Numbered from the stretch's first letter, positions 1-9,381 are shown. The stretch is DNA of 64,000 bases from Thermoflavifilum sp. (GCA_023511875.1 JAIMAQ010000001.1:62001-126000); one strand, 5' to 3'. A program made the numbers and translations. The notes: generated by a model not told the origin, from the sequence alone.

Positions 1-1146
1 CATCCTGTATCGGGTATGGCTCGTGAGCGAAGCAATTCTGGTGATATATGTACCACGGGCGGAACGGGCTTTGGCATCATGGCGATTTTAGTGGGCATCG
101 AAAGAAATTGGATTTCACGTACAGATGGATTGAATCGTATCCAACAAATTGTGCATTTTCTGAGCACTTCTTGTACGCGTTACCATGGGGCTTTTTCACA
201 TTGGATCAATGGTTCAACGGGTGCTACTATTCCCTTTAGTCGCTTAGATGATGGTGCCGATCTGGTAGAAACAGCTTATCTGATGATGGGCTTGTTGTGT
301 GCACGTCAATATTTTCAATCACCTGATAGCGATGAACAAACTCTTCGTGCGGCCATAGATAGCCTGTGGTATCGTGTAGAATGGACCTGGTTTCAACGCA
401 ATGGTCAATCGGTGTTGTACTGGCATTGGAGCCCCAATTATGGTTGGGCAATGAATTTGCCTATTCAAGGCTGGAATGAAGCATTGATCACTTATGTTTT
501 GGCTGCTAGTTCGCCTACTTATGCGATTAATAAACAAGTATATGATAGTGGCTGGGCAAAAAATGGTGCCATGCGTAACGGTCAAACATATGAAGGCATT
601 CGTTTGCCCTTGGGCCCTGCATTTGGGGGGCCTTTGTTCTTTGCACAATATTCATTTTTAGGCTTAAATCCACACGCATTAAGTGATGCTTATGCAAATT
701 ATTGGGAACAAAATGTGGCACATACACAAATAAATCATCAATATTGTGTAAATAATCCCTTACATTTTAATGGATATAGTACAGATTGTTGGGGGCTTAC
801 AGCAAGCGATGATCCTGCTGGATATGCCGTACATTCACCAACATCCGATAATGGAGTAATTGCGCCTACTGCTGCTATTGCTTCTCTACCGTATACACCC
901 GATGCTTCTATGCGGGCCATTCGTTTTTTCTATTATACCTTAGGTGATCAACTTTGGGGAACATATGGTTTTTACGATGCTTTTGATTTATCACAACCTT
1001 GGTTTGACCATCAATATCTCGCTATAGATCAAGCACCTCAAATCATCATGATTGAAAATGCACGGAGTGGATTGCTGTGGCGTTTGTTCATGAGTTGCCC
1101 CGAAGTGCAACAAGGATTGAAAACATTGGGATTTGTTGTACAATAA
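1..1146 (+). CDS. GH144-type endo-beta-1,2-glucanase-like protein (5' end cut by window)
   Basis: The frame is open from base 1, so the gene enters from outside the window; the internal ATG at 16 is not the start. The 381 visible residues align by eye along their whole length with the complete paralogue at 2911-4284, beginning at about its residue 59 (SGMARER in both). Shared blocks include LYWHWSP, YGWAMN, LITY.LAASSPT, NPLH, GLTAS and the C-terminal SGLLWRLFMSCPEVQ. This is the glucoamylase-like (PF10091) fold of family GH144, whose characterised members are secreted endo-beta-1,2-glucanases. A signal peptide would lie upstream of the window. It is followed after 12 nt by a GH43 gene and then by its paralogue, so the three are probably one transcript. 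The exact substrate is inferred from family membership only. Confidence 0.85.
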   Translation, partial: HPVSGMARERSNSGDICTTGGTGFGIMAILVGIERNWISRTDGLNRIQQIVHFLSTSCTRYHGAFSHWINGSTGATIPFSRLDDGADLVETAYLMMGLLCARQYFQSPDSDEQTLRAAIDSLWYRVEWTWFQRNGQSVLYWHWSPNYGWAMNLPIQGWNEALITYVLAASSPTYAINKQVYDSGWAKNGAMRNGQTYEGIRLPLGPAFGGPLFFAQYSFLGLNPHALSDAYANYWEQNVAHTQINHQYCVNNPLHFNGYSTDCWGLTASDDPAGYAVHSPTSDNGVIAPTAAIASLPYTPDASMRAIRFFYYTLGDQLWGTYGFYDAFDLSQPWFDHQYLAIDQAPQIIMIENARSGLLWRLFMSCPEVQQGLKTLGFVVQ

Positions 1147-1158
1147 ATACAATTTGCC

Positions 1159-2904
1159 ATGCATAAATACTTCATTCTTCTGCTCATCTTCTTGCCTACG
1201 AATATACTTTTCGCACAATCTTATCCACAAAAAACGTATTGCAATCCGTTGAATATAGATTATGGGTATTGCCCTATACCCGATTTTGTACAATGGGGTA
1301 AACATCGAACCACAGCCGATCCGGTGATTGTCAGGTATCAACAAGATTATTATTTGTTTTCAACCAATCAACAAGGATATTGGTGGAGCCATGATTTATC
1401 TCAATGGCATTTTATACATCGATCCTTTTTAAACGATATACAAAAGCAACGCACTTATGATGACCTATGTGCCCCAGCAGTATGGGTAATGGGCGATACC
1501 ATGCTGGTCTTTGGATCTACTTATAGTACTGATTTCCCCATCTGGATGAGTACCAACCCTAAATCAAATGTATGGAAACAGGCTATAGATTCATTTTTAA
1601 TAGGAGGTTGGGATCCCGATTTTTTTCTCGATGATGATGGGCGTTTGTACATGTACAATGGTAGCAGCAATACTTATCCCATTTATGGTGTAGAAATCGA
1701 TCGGCATACATTTAAACCCTTAAGTGCTCGGAAAGAGTTGTTGTTATTACAACCCTGGCGATATGGTTGGCAACGCTTTGGAGAATACAACGATAATATC
1801 TTTTTGGATCCATTTATCGAAGGTGCATGGATGACGAAACATAACGGAAAATATTATTTGCAATTTGCAGCACCTGGTACAGAGTTTAGTGGATATGCCG
1901 ATGGGGTAGCTGTTGGTGATCATCCCTTGGGTCCATTTGTTTTTCAATCCGATCCTTTAAGCTACAAGCCAGGCGGGTTTGCTCGAGGCGCTGGTCATGG
2001 GAGTACCTTTCAGGATCAACAGGGCCGGTGGTGGCATGTATCTACTATTCGCATTGCTGTAAAAAATAACTTTGAGCGACGCATAGGCATATGGCCAGCA
2101 GGATTTGATGAGGATGGTGTGATGTATGGCAATACCTCATTTGGCGATTACCCACATTATTTGCCCGATGCGGGAAATCGAGCCGGCCAGTTTACTGGAT
2201 GGATGTTGCTCAACTATGCTAAGCCCGTGCAAGTATCATCGACCTGGGGTGCGTATTCGGCTAATTTTGCTGTGGATGAAGATATTCGTACTTATTGGAG
2301 TGCAGCTACCGCCGATTCTGGCGAATGGATTATTTCAGATTTGGGAAACTTATCTACGATTCGTGCTATCCAGATCAATTATGCCGATCAAGATGCCCAA
2401 CTGATGGGTAAACAAACGGGTATTTATCATCAATACCAAATCTTCGATTCGCAAGATGGTGTGCATTGGCATTTACTCATCGACAAAAGTAAAAACTTAC
2501 ACGATGTACCACATGACTATGTGGAGTTGGATACGCCAGTGGAGGCTCGTTATATCAAAATGGTGAATATACACATGCCTACAGGCAAATTTGCGTTAAG
2601 CGGGCTACGTGTGTTTGGACATGGGCATGGCGAAAAACCCGATTCGGTAAAGCAATTCATGGTGTTGCGCACTGAAAAAGATAAACGTAGTGCCTGGATT
2701 CGATGGAGCCCTGTAGACAATGCCTATGCCTATCAAATATATTTCGGAACAGATCCACATAAATTATACAATAGCGTTATGGTGTATGCAGATAATCAAT
2801 ATTTCTTTGAAGCTATGGATAGCCAAAAAACTTATTATTTTACTATTGAAGCAATAAATGAAAATGGTGTTTCACCTAGAAAACAATGGATTGAAATAAA
2901 ATAA
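1159..2904 (+). CDS. Secreted GH43 glycosidase with discoidin (F5/8 type C) and FN3 domains
   Basis: 581 residues with an N-terminal signal peptide (cleavage near residue 20, LFAQ). Residues 45-330 form a five-bladed GH43 propeller: general base D54 in TADPVIV, pKa-modulating D152 in GGWDPDFFLDDDG, and general acid E221 in FIEGAW. Residues about 350-487 look like an F5/8 type C carbohydrate-binding domain (FAVDEDIRTYWSA, DLGNLSTIRAIQI, RYIKMVN). Residues about 495-581 form a fibronectin type III domain (WIRWSPVDNAYAYQIYFG). GH43 enzymes act on beta-xylosides, alpha-arabinosides or beta-galactosides; specificity cannot be read here. The gene lies between two GH144 genes with gaps of 12 and 6 nt, which points to one operon and one substrate, probably a beta-glucan with side decorations. 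Confidence 0.88.
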   Translation: MHKYFILLLIFLPTNILFAQSYPQKTYCNPLNIDYGYCPIPDFVQWGKHRTTADPVIVRYQQDYYLFSTNQQGYWWSHDLSQWHFIHRSFLNDIQKQRTYDDLCAPAVWVMGDTMLVFGSTYSTDFPIWMSTNPKSNVWKQAIDSFLIGGWDPDFFLDDDGRLYMYNGSSNTYPIYGVEIDRHTFKPLSARKELLLLQPWRYGWQRFGEYNDNIFLDPFIEGAWMTKHNGKYYLQFAAPGTEFSGYADGVAVGDHPLGPFVFQSDPLSYKPGGFARGAGHGSTFQDQQGRWWHVSTIRIAVKNNFERRIGIWPAGFDEDGVMYGNTSFGDYPHYLPDAGNRAGQFTGWMLLNYAKPVQVSSTWGAYSANFAVDEDIRTYWSAATADSGEWIISDLGNLSTIRAIQINYADQDAQLMGKQTGIYHQYQIFDSQDGVHWHLLIDKSKNLHDVPHDYVELDTPVEARYIKMVNIHMPTGKFALSGLRVFGHGHGEKPDSVKQFMVLRTEKDKRSAWIRWSPVDNAYAYQIYFGTDPHKLYNSVMVYADNQYFFEAMDSQKTYYFTIEAINENGVSPRKQWIEIK

Positions 2905-2910
2905 TGCATC

Positions 2911-4284
2911 ATGAAAAAATGGATTTTACCAGCTTGTATTGGATTCAGCTCGATATTGTTGATCATGGCTTTTGGACAGCGAAATGCAAGCACAATCGTT
3001 TATCAGAATAATGTTGATACGCTTTCTGATGAGGCTTTACTCGATAGTGTAGAGCGGGCTAGTTTTCGTTATTTCTGGGATGGTGCAGAACCTCGTAGTG
3101 GTATGGCTCGAGAGCGTATTCATATTGACGGCGAATATCCTGAACACGATCAAGATGTGATAACCGTTGGTGGAAGTGGGTTTGGCATGATGGCTATTCT
3201 TGCAGGCATTCATCGCGGATATATTACCCGATCGCAAGGTGTGCAACGATTACAACGCATAGTTAACTTTCTTTCTCATGCCGATCGTTTTCACGGAGCA
3301 TGGCCTCATTGGCTTTATCCCGATGGGCGTGTAAAACCATTTAGCCCCAAAGACGATGGTGGAGATATTGTGGAAACAGCATTTCTCATCCAAGGCTTAC
3401 TCAGTGCACGCCAGTTTCTTCGAGATGATCATCCCATCGAAAAACAAATCAAGCAAAGAATAGATTCCTTATGGAAATCGGTGGAATGGAGCTGGTATCA
3501 ACATGGGCAGCAAGTGCTGTATTGGCATTGGAGTCCGCACTATGGTTGGGCAATGAATTTTCCTATTCATGGGTATAATGAATGTTTAATAACTTATATT
3601 CTCGCTGCTTCTTCACCTACCCATCCTATTCCGGCATCTGCCTATCATCAAGGTTGGGCTTCTAATGGGAAAATTGTTTCGCCTTCCTGGCATTATGGAT
3701 ATGAATTGCAACTCTATCATCAAGGCAACGCTACACTTGGCGGCCCTTTATTTTGGGCACATTATTCTTATTTAGGATTAAATCCACATGGACTAAAAGA
3801 TCACTATGCCGATTATGAGAAAGAAAACTTCGACCAAACGATGATTAATTACTTATGGTGTGTCAACAATCCTTTGCATTATAAAGGATATGGCCCGCAC
3901 AATTGGGGATTAACGGCCAGTTATTCTATAGATGGTTATGCCGCTCACGCACCTGGTGAGCATACTGATTTAGGAGTGATCTCTCCCACTGCCGCAGTTT
4001 CGTCTGTGGTATATACACCCGCTCAATCGCTCCAAGCGATGCGATATTGGTTTACCCATCCAGAAATGAAAAATAAATTGTGGGGGCCTTATGGTTTTTA
4101 TGATGCATTTAGTGAAACGGCCAATTGGTATCCTAAGCGCTATTTAGCCATCGATCAAGGTCCTCAAGTGGTGATGATCGAAAATTATCGCAGTGGTTTG
4201 TTGTGGCGCTTGTTTATGAGTTGCCCGGAAGTGCAAAAAGGATTGAAAAAATTGGGATTTCAATATGAGGCGAGAAATAAATAG
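2911..4284 (+). CDS. GH144-type endo-beta-1,2-glucanase-like protein
   Basis: 457 residues, complete. The N-terminus (residues 1-22) is a hydrophobic signal peptide, so the enzyme is exported to the periplasm or beyond. From about residue 50 the (alpha/alpha)6-barrel of the glucoamylase-like PF10091/GH144 family starts (RASFRYFWDGAEPRSG). Typical blocks follow: VGGSGFGMMAIL, DIVETAFLIQGLL, LYWHWSPHYGWAMNFPIHG, LGGPLFWAHYSYLGLNP, CVNNPLHYKGYG, GLTASYSIDGY and SPTAA. Characterised GH144 proteins cleave linear beta-1,2-glucan to sophorooligosaccharides. It is a close paralogue of the truncated gene at the window start and follows the GH43 gene by 6 nt. Why two copies are kept is not visible; they may differ in chain-length preference. 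Confidence 0.88.
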   Translation: MKKWILPACIGFSSILLIMAFGQRNASTIVYQNNVDTLSDEALLDSVERASFRYFWDGAEPRSGMARERIHIDGEYPEHDQDVITVGGSGFGMMAILAGIHRGYITRSQGVQRLQRIVNFLSHADRFHGAWPHWLYPDGRVKPFSPKDDGGDIVETAFLIQGLLSARQFLRDDHPIEKQIKQRIDSLWKSVEWSWYQHGQQVLYWHWSPHYGWAMNFPIHGYNECLITYILAASSPTHPIPASAYHQGWASNGKIVSPSWHYGYELQLYHQGNATLGGPLFWAHYSYLGLNPHGLKDHYADYEKENFDQTMINYLWCVNNPLHYKGYGPHNWGLTASYSIDGYAAHAPGEHTDLGVISPTAAVSSVVYTPAQSLQAMRYWFTHPEMKNKLWGPYGFYDAFSETANWYPKRYLAIDQGPQVVMIENYRSGLLWRLFMSCPEVQKGLKKLGFQYEARNK

Positions 4285-4318
4285 AATCTTGTAGATTTGA
4301 TGGAAATACACCATTTCC

Positions 4319-4990
4319 ATGCGACGCCTGATATTGCTGGCTATTTTATGTGTTTGTGCATTTCTTTCAAATACCACTCATGCACAGCAAGAAAATTGGC
4401 CTTTTGAGAATGAAATTCGGCAATTTCAACACCAGGATAGTCTTCAAACACCACCTGAACATGCTATTTTATTTATAGGTAGTTCTTCATTTCGTATGTG
4501 GAAAACATTGCCCAAAGATTTTCCCGAGTTTACGATTATCAACAGAGGCTTTGGTGGATCTACACTTCCCGACATCATCCATTATGCGCATCAAATTATT
4601 TTTCCTTATCAACCCAAGCAAATTATTGTATACGGCGGAGATAATGATGCAGCTTCATCGTCGACCATTACAGTAGATAGCATATATAATCGCTTTGTTC
4701 GTTTATTTTATCTTGTAAGAGAAAAACTACCCAACACGAAAATCAGTTTTGTATCTATTAAGCCCAGCCCCCGAAGGCAACATCTCATGCCATTGATGGA
4801 TGCCGCCAATTGGAAGATTCAACAATTCTTGGCTCATCAGCCGCGAGCCGATTTTATTGATGTATATCATTTAATGTTAGACGAAAAGGGTTTACCAAGA
4901 AAAGATTTATTTCTTGATGACGGACTTCATATGAATCGCCAAGGATATGTAATTTGGATAAATGCCATTAAACCGCATCTGATTCTATAA
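4319..4990 (+). CDS. SGNH/GDSL-family hydrolase, secreted
   Basis: 223 residues with a signal peptide ending near residue 22 (THAQQ). Block I is ILFIGSSSF with the likely nucleophile S56; block II is the glycine in GFGGST; block III is YGGDND in place of the usual GxND; block V is DDGLHMN with D201 and H204 completing the triad. The form resembles the platelet-activating-factor acetylhydrolase-like SGNH group often found in polysaccharide loci as carbohydrate esterases. It follows the second GH144 gene by 34 nt in the same orientation. An acetyl- or succinyl-esterase acting on the glycan is a reasonable inference; succinylated beta-1,2-glucans exist, but this substrate is not shown by the sequence. 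Confidence 0.82.
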   Translation: MRRLILLAILCVCAFLSNTTHAQQENWPFENEIRQFQHQDSLQTPPEHAILFIGSSSFRMWKTLPKDFPEFTIINRGFGGSTLPDIIHYAHQIIFPYQPKQIIVYGGDNDAASSSTITVDSIYNRFVRLFYLVREKLPNTKISFVSIKPSPRRQHLMPLMDAANWKIQQFLAHQPRADFIDVYHLMLDEKGLPRKDLFLDDGLHMNRQGYVIWINAIKPHLIL

Positions 4991-5002
4991 AAAACATACA
5001 AT

Positions 5003-5284
5003 ATGTATTATGTATTGCTATACGATGTAGTAACTGATTATGTGGAACGCCGCAAGCCCTTTCGGGAGGCTCATCTCAAGCTGATACGGGAAATGTATGA
5101 GCAAGGATATGTGGTGATGGCCGGTGCGCTCGATAATCCACCCGATCGAGCGATTTTGGTATTTTATACAGCCGATACATCGATTATCAAGCAATTCATC
5201 GAGCGAGATCCTTATGTGCAAAATGGGCTCGTCACACATTGGGAAATCAGGCCCTGGAATGTGGTAGTGGGTGGAAAAGCATAA
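5003..5284 (+). CDS. YciI-like small protein
   Basis: 93 residues, one alpha/beta domain of the YciI type (PF03795): MYYVLLYDVV strand, conserved RRKPFREAHL helix containing H24, YVVMAGALDNPPDRAILVF, and the signature ERDPYVQNGLV with the conserved Asp. In this ferredoxin-like family the His and Asp line a putative active site, but no general reaction is established. No signal peptide, so cytoplasmic. It starts 12 nt after the SGNH gene and is probably the last gene of the same transcript, although its role in glycan use is unclear. Confidence 0.8.
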   Translation: MYYVLLYDVVTDYVERRKPFREAHLKLIREMYEQGYVVMAGALDNPPDRAILVFYTADTSIIKQFIERDPYVQNGLVTHWEIRPWNVVVGGKA

Positions 5285-5491
5285 GAATAATTTTCGTTTT
5301 TACTGTTGAACAGCAAAATGTCTATTTGATTGCTTATTTCAATAGTGATACGCTATGCTATATGAATGGGATGTTAGAGAAAATCATCATCACTCTTGAA
5401 CTTTCTTAAGTTTCCAGACAAAGAAAGAAGATTACATCATTCTCCATCAAATCAAACATCATCAATCATTTTCATGTCATCCTCTCACATC

Positions 5492-5667
5492 GACCTTCAG
5501 AAAAATGGCGTGAAGAAATGGGCGAACATGAGCGTAAAACGGAAAATGAGGTGAGTTATAGATAAAGTTGAAGTATCAAAAAGCTGATTCAGCATTACAC
5601 AAGCCCATAAGGGTATTTCATTTTCCGTAGCGAAATGGAGCCCATTTTAGCCATTTTTCTGGTAGTC
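5492..5667. repeat. 176-bp imperfect palindromic element, copy 1
   Basis: Left arm 5492-5550 starts GACCTTCAGAAAAATGG; right arm 5616-5667 ends CCATTTTTCTGGTAGTC. The reverse complement of the right arm matches the left arm in four blocks in the same order (CAGAAAAATGG, AAATGGGC, ACGGAAAATGA and short links). The centre, about 65 nt, is not palindromic but is conserved between copies (ATCAAAAAGCTGATTCAG). Copies 2 and 3 have exactly the same length. Confidence 0.85.
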
Positions 5668-5681
5668 TTGAACTTTCTTTG

Positions 5682-5713
5682 CTTCTTTCTTTGTTTCAAG
5701 ACAAAGAAAGAAG
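5682..5713. repeat. 32-bp hairpin repeat, copy 1
   Basis: Perfect inverted repeat: 13-bp arm CTTCTTTCTTTGT, 6-nt loop TTCAAG, then ACAAAGAAAGAAG. One strand of the stem is all pyrimidine except one G. No T-run follows, so it is not an ordinary terminator. It sits 14 nt after the end of palindrome copy 1. Confidence 0.85.
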
Positions 5714-5725
5714 GAACATGCCCCA

Positions 5726-5789
5726 GCTATTTTTCTGGCAGTCTTGAATTTTCTTTGCTTCTTTCTTTGTGTCAAGACAAAGAAAGAAG
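5726..5789. repeat. Duplicated right half-unit (palindrome right tip plus hairpin)
   Basis: The tip CTATTTTTCTGGCAGTC (5727-5743) and a complete hairpin (5758-5789, 13-bp stem, loop GTCAAG) repeat the preceding right end at a 76-bp period without a matching left arm. It looks like a local tandem duplication of the right half of the unit. Confidence 0.75.
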
Positions 5790-5849
5790 GATACATCATT
5801 CTTCATCAAATCAAACATCATCAATCTTTTTCATATCTTCTCCCCAAAT

Positions 5850-6025
5850 GACCTTCAGAAAAATGGCGTAAAGAAATGGGCGAACATGAGCGTGAAACGG
5901 AAAATGAGATGGGATGTAGATAAGAGTTGAAATATCAAAAAGCTGATTCAGTATATACAAGCTCATAAGAATGTTTCATTTTCCGTAGCGAAATGAAGCC
6001 CATTTTAGCCATTTTTCTGACAGTC
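5850..6025. repeat. 176-bp imperfect palindromic element, copy 2
   Basis: Starts GACCTTCAGAAAAATGG and ends CCATTTTTCTGACAGTC, 176 bp as in copy 1. Differences are mostly substitutions, with compensating one-base indels in the centre (TAAGAGTTGA; GTATATACAA). The arms and the CTGATTCAG centre are kept. Hairpin copy 6040-6071 follows after 14 nt. Confidence 0.85.
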
Positions 6026-6039
6026 TTGAATTTTCTTTG

Positions 6040-6071
6040 CTTCTTTCTTTGTTTCAAGACAAAGAAAGAAG
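6040..6071. repeat. 32-bp hairpin repeat, copy 3
   Basis: Identical stem and loop to the copy at 5682-5713 (13-bp arms, loop TTCAAG), at the same 14-nt distance from its palindrome. Confidence 0.85.
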
Positions 6072-6121
6072 ACTACAACGTTCTCTATAAAATCAAACAT
6101 CATCAATCATCTTCTCACATT

Positions 6122-6150
6122 GACCTTCAGAAAAATGGCGTGAAGAAATT
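6122..6150. repeat. Solo left end of the 176-bp element
   Basis: GACCTTCAGAAAAATGG and about 12 following bases match the left arm, then the sequence diverges 70 nt before the metG stop. It is a truncated copy. Confidence 0.7.
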
Positions 6151-6222
6151 AGCAAATCTTCGTTTATTAAAATTAATATTCAGATAGTGCTGTTGCTTTT
6201 CCCGTTCACTTCGATACCATGT

Positions 6223-8316
6223 TCAGCTCACTTTTCCTCCTGGTGGAATGTTGTCGCTAGGAGTCACGAAATGGAGTTTTCCTTGATCATCTTCGGCCAT
6301 CAAGATCATGCCTTGTGAGACAATGCCTTTGAGCTTGCGTGGTGCCAGGTTGGCCACTACCACTACTTGTTGACCAATAATTTGATCGGGTTGAAAATAT
6401 TGGGCTATACCCGATACGATAGTACGTTGCTCGAAGCCCAGGTCGACCGTGAGTTGCAAGAGCTTATCGGCTTGTTTTACTTTTTCTGCGGCAATGATAG
6501 TGCCCACGCGCAAGTCGAGTTTATCAAAATCATCATAGTTGATGGTGGGTTTTACGGTGGCTTGGGTGGGTTGGGGCGTGGAAACTGCAGTGGAGGTGGC
6601 TGAAGCTTGTTCGGCTGTTTGCAACTTTTGGATTTGTTTTTCGATTTCTGCATCTTCAATTTTTCGGAACAGCAGCTCGGGAGCTCGTAAGCTATAGCCT
6701 ACGCTCAGTAGTTTCAGGCTACCGGCATTTTCCCATTCCAACATGCGATCCACCACTTTCAATAAGTAACAGATTTTGCGAGCAGTGGCAGGTAAAAATG
6801 GATTTAAGAAGATGGCTAAGTTGGCCGTTAGCTGCAGGCACATGAAAATAGTATTGTCGATGATGGGCTGGTTGACCAGCTGTGTGGCTTGATCTTTGGC
6901 TAGCAGCCAGGGGGCTTTTTCTTGCAGATATTTATTGCCTTCGCGAGCTACATTCATCACTTCCATTAATGCGTCGCGAAAATGAAATTGTTCGATAGCA
7001 TTTTCGATGTTATGCTTGGCTTTCTGGAGATAAGCGTAGAGGTGCTGATCGGCTTCATCCTGCACTTCTTCATGAAAAGGTGGCACCTTACCCTTGCAGA
7101 GTTTGTGCATCAATACCAGAGTGCGGTTCACAAAATTGCCCAAGATTGCGACCAATTCGTTGTTGTTTCGGTCTTGAAAATCCTTCCAAGTGAAATCGTT
7201 GTCTTTCGTTTCGGGCATATTGGCACAGAGCACATAGCGAAGTACATCTTGGCCACGTTGTTCGGGAGGGAAGTCATGGATATATTCATGCACCCATACA
7301 GCCCAATTGCGGCTGGTAGACACTTTTTGACCTTCTATGTTGAGAAATTCATTGGCAGGTACGTTGTCGGGCAATACAAAATCGCCATGAGCCTTTAGCA
7401 TGGCTGGGAAAATGATGCAATGAAACACGATATTGTCCTTACCAATGAAGTGGATCAGCCGGGTATCCTCGCGTTGCCACCAATCTTTCCAGGTATCGGG
7501 CAACAATTCTTTAGTAGCGGAAATATACCCAATAGGCGCATCAAACCACACATACAGTACTTTTCCCTCAGCCTCTGGCAGGGGTACTTTCACGCCCCAC
7601 TGGCTATCGCGTGTCATAGCGCGCGGTTGTAAGCCATGATCGAGCCAGCTTTTGCATTGCCCATACACATTGGCCTTCCATTCCCGATGTTGTTCCAGGA
7701 TCCATTTGCGCAGCCAAGGTTCAAACCGCTGCAAGGGCATGTACCAATGCTTGGTTTTCCGTTTCAAGGGCACTGAGTCGCTCAAGGCCGAGCGGGGATT
7801 AATGAGTTCATCTGGGCTAAGCGAGGAACCACATTTTTCGCATTGGTCGCCATAAGCTTTTTCGTAGCCACATACGGGGCAGGTGCCCACAATGTAGCGG
7901 TCGGCCAGGAACATTTGTTTTTCTTCGTCGTAAAATTGCTCGGTTTCTTTTACTTCAAAATATCCTTCGTTGTAAAGTTTTTTAAAAAAAGCCTGAGCCG
8001 TTTCGTGGTGAATGGGTTTGGAGGTACGAGAAAAAATATCAAACGAAATATCTACCGCAGCAAAGCTATCGCGGATCAGGGTATGGTAATGGTCTACGAT
8101 AGCTTGAGGCGTAGTGTTTTCTTGCAAAGCTTTGATGGTGATGGGTACGCCGTGCTCGTCGGTACCGCAAATAAATTTTACAGGCAATTTTTTCGCTCGC
8201 AAGTATCTCACATAAATATCGGCTGGCAAATAACATCCTGCTAAATGACCAATATGAATAGGACCATTGGCATATGGCAAAGCGGCAGTAACCAAGTATC
8301 GTTTAAATTCAGGCAT
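6223..8316 (-). CDS. metG: Methionyl-tRNA synthetase
   Basis: 697 residues; charges tRNA-Met with methionine in the cytoplasm. Class I signature HIGH at residues 21-24 ([10 protein letters not shown]), a zinc knuckle with C146, C149, C159 and C162 (CPVCG and CEKCG), and the KMSKS-equivalent KVSTS at 331-335. An anticodon-binding helical domain follows. Residues about 590-697 form a C-terminal Trbp111-like tRNA-binding domain ([11 protein letters not shown]), present in dimeric bacterial MetRS. The linker at 565-590 is rich in Thr, Ala and Gln. Length is normal for this type. A TAATTTTG element lies 7 nt before the ATG, implying a very short or absent leader. The gene is convergent with the glycan locus across the repeat cluster. 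Confidence 0.97.
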   Translation of the reverse strand: MPEFKRYLVTAALPYANGPIHIGHLAGCYLPADIYVRYLRAKKLPVKFICGTDEHGVPITIKALQENTTPQAIVDHYHTLIRDSFAAVDISFDIFSRTSKPIHHETAQAFFKKLYNEGYFEVKETEQFYDEEKQMFLADRYIVGTCPVCGYEKAYGDQCEKCGSSLSPDELINPRSALSDSVPLKRKTKHWYMPLQRFEPWLRKWILEQHREWKANVYGQCKSWLDHGLQPRAMTRDSQWGVKVPLPEAEGKVLYVWFDAPIGYISATKELLPDTWKDWWQREDTRLIHFIGKDNIVFHCIIFPAMLKAHGDFVLPDNVPANEFLNIEGQKVSTSRNWAVWVHEYIHDFPPEQRGQDVLRYVLCANMPETKDNDFTWKDFQDRNNNELVAILGNFVNRTLVLMHKLCKGKVPPFHEEVQDEADQHLYAYLQKAKHNIENAIEQFHFRDALMEVMNVAREGNKYLQEKAPWLLAKDQATQLVNQPIIDNTIFMCLQLTANLAIFLNPFLPATARKICYLLKVVDRMLEWENAGSLKLLSVGYSLRAPELLFRKIEDAEIEKQIQKLQTAEQASATSTAVSTPQPTQATVKPTINYDDFDKLDLRVGTIIAAEKVKQADKLLQLTVDLGFEQRTIVSGIAQYFQPDQIIGQQVVVVANLAPRKLKGIVSQGMILMAEDDQGKLHFVTPSDNIPPGGKVS

Positions 8317-8323
8317 AGTGGCA

Positions 8324-8331
8324 CAAAATTA
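8324..8331 (-). promoter_or_regulatory. Bacteroidota -7 promoter element for metG
   Basis: TAATTTTG on the minus strand matches TAnnTTTG; only 7 nt separate it from the metG ATG. No TTG at the usual distance upstream was found. Confidence 0.5.
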
Positions 8332-8430
8332 CAGGAATAGATTGGCTTGTAGGGTTTTAGCAGATGAGGAATGATCAAAAACTTGCAAAGTAGAGCAAGA
8401 GTCCAGAAATTGCCCTATTAAATTTTCATT

Positions 8431-9381
8431 ATGCGTATACCACCATATTTACAACCGGGCGATCGCATTGGGATATGTTGTCCAGCCAGTAAGATGCAGG
8501 CGAGTGTGGCGTTGTATGCAGCCGAAGTGGTTCAGGGTTGGGGTTTTGAAGTGATTTTGGGAGAAACGGTGGGCACTTCTTATCACAATTTTTCTGCGCC
8601 TGATGCCGTTAGGCTGCGCGATTTACAACGCATGTTAGACGATGATTCCATACGCGCAATATGGTTTGGCCGAGGGGGATATGGCACTATTCGCATCTTG
8701 GATCAGCTCAATTTTCAGCACTTCATAGAGGCTCCTAAATGGCTTTGTGGGTATAGCGATATTACTGCATTACACATGCATGTACATCGGCATTATCAAA
8801 TTGCCAGTTTGCATGCGTTGATGTGTAGTGGTATCACGGAACAAACGAGAGAAGATCCTTATGTGCAGAGCCTGCGACAGGCCTGGCTGGGAATACCGCA
8901 ACGATATACTTGTAATGCCCATCCACTCAATCGCCTGGGGCAAGCCAGTGGAGTGCTTATTGGAGGCAATTTATCGTTATTGGTCAATCTTTCAGGCACG
9001 CGTTCACAACCCAATACAGCTGGTAAGATTTTGTTTCTTGAAGATGTGGGCGAATATACATATCATATTGACCGTATGTTGTACAACTTGAAAAGAGCCG
9101 GTTGGCTACATGAATTGGCCGGACTGATTGTGGGGGCTTTTACTGATTTAAAAGACACAGAGGAACCATTTGGCCAGTCTGTAGAAGAAATCATTTATGC
9201 ACAGGTCAAAGATTACCAATATCCTGTAGCTTTTGGTTTCCCCGTTGGGCATCAACCAGCCAATTATGCGTTAAAAATAGGGTGCCCGTATGTGTTGAAG
9301 GTAACTGATCAAGGTGTTGAGCTGAGGGAAATAGATCATTTAGGAAATTCTTCGTTAGAAAATGCTGTAGAATCGCTTTAA
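8431..9381 (+). CDS. LD-carboxypeptidase (peptidase family S66)
   Basis: 316 residues. Family S66 serine peptidases remove the terminal D-Ala from murein tetrapeptides during cell-wall recycling; MccF-like members cleave microcin C7. Seen here: nucleophile S109 in CGYSDITALH, E204 in LFLEDVGEYTYHIDRML and H274 in GFPVGHQPANYALKIG, which together form the Ser-Glu-His triad; also the conserved WFGRGGYG block near residue 78. No signal peptide, consistent with a cytoplasmic recycling enzyme. Length is typical for LdcA. It is transcribed alone and its stop overlaps the stop of the convergent histidine kinase by 4 nt. Confidence 0.92.
   Translation: MRIPPYLQPGDRIGICCPASKMQASVALYAAEVVQGWGFEVILGETVGTSYHNFSAPDAVRLRDLQRMLDDDSIRAIWFGRGGYGTIRILDQLNFQHFIEAPKWLCGYSDITALHMHVHRHYQIASLHALMCSGITEQTREDPYVQSLRQAWLGIPQRYTCNAHPLNRLGQASGVLIGGNLSLLVNLSGTRSQPNTAGKILFLEDVGEYTYHIDRMLYNLKRAGWLHELAGLIVGAFTDLKDTEEPFGQSVEEIIYAQVKDYQYPVAFGFPVGHQPANYALKIGCPYVLKVTDQGVELREIDHLGNSSLENAVESL

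Larger units (their letters stand above)
5285..6222. other. Intergenic repeat cluster between convergent genes
   Basis: 938 bases without a credible gene, between the 3' ends of the YciI-like gene and metG. Bases 5285-5390 show nothing recognisable. From about 5393 to 6150 the region consists of copies of a repeated unit: spacer (contains CATCAAATCAAACATCATCA), a 176-bp imperfect palindrome, a 14-nt linker, and a 32-bp hairpin. Two full palindromes, three hairpins, one degenerate hairpin (5395-5430) and one solo left end are present. The short open frames inside it are repeats of one another and come from the right arm plus hairpin, so I do not call them genes. Confidence 0.85.

Noticed and set aside
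5635-5871. Frame of 78 residues starting MEPILAIF in the repeat cluster
   Set aside because: It starts at the right arm of the palindrome and runs through the hairpin; a like-sounding frame at 5993-6187 comes from copy 2. The likeness follows from DNA repetition, with no ribosome binding site and no protein family.
5393-6150. Possible CRISPR array
   Set aside because: Repeat units are long, spacers are themselves repeated (CATCAAATCAAACATC), and there are no cas genes.
6982-8244. Several plus-strand frames of 67-138 residues inside metG
   Set aside because: They are antisense shadows of the metG coding sequence, with no promoter, no ribosome binding site and no recognisable domains.
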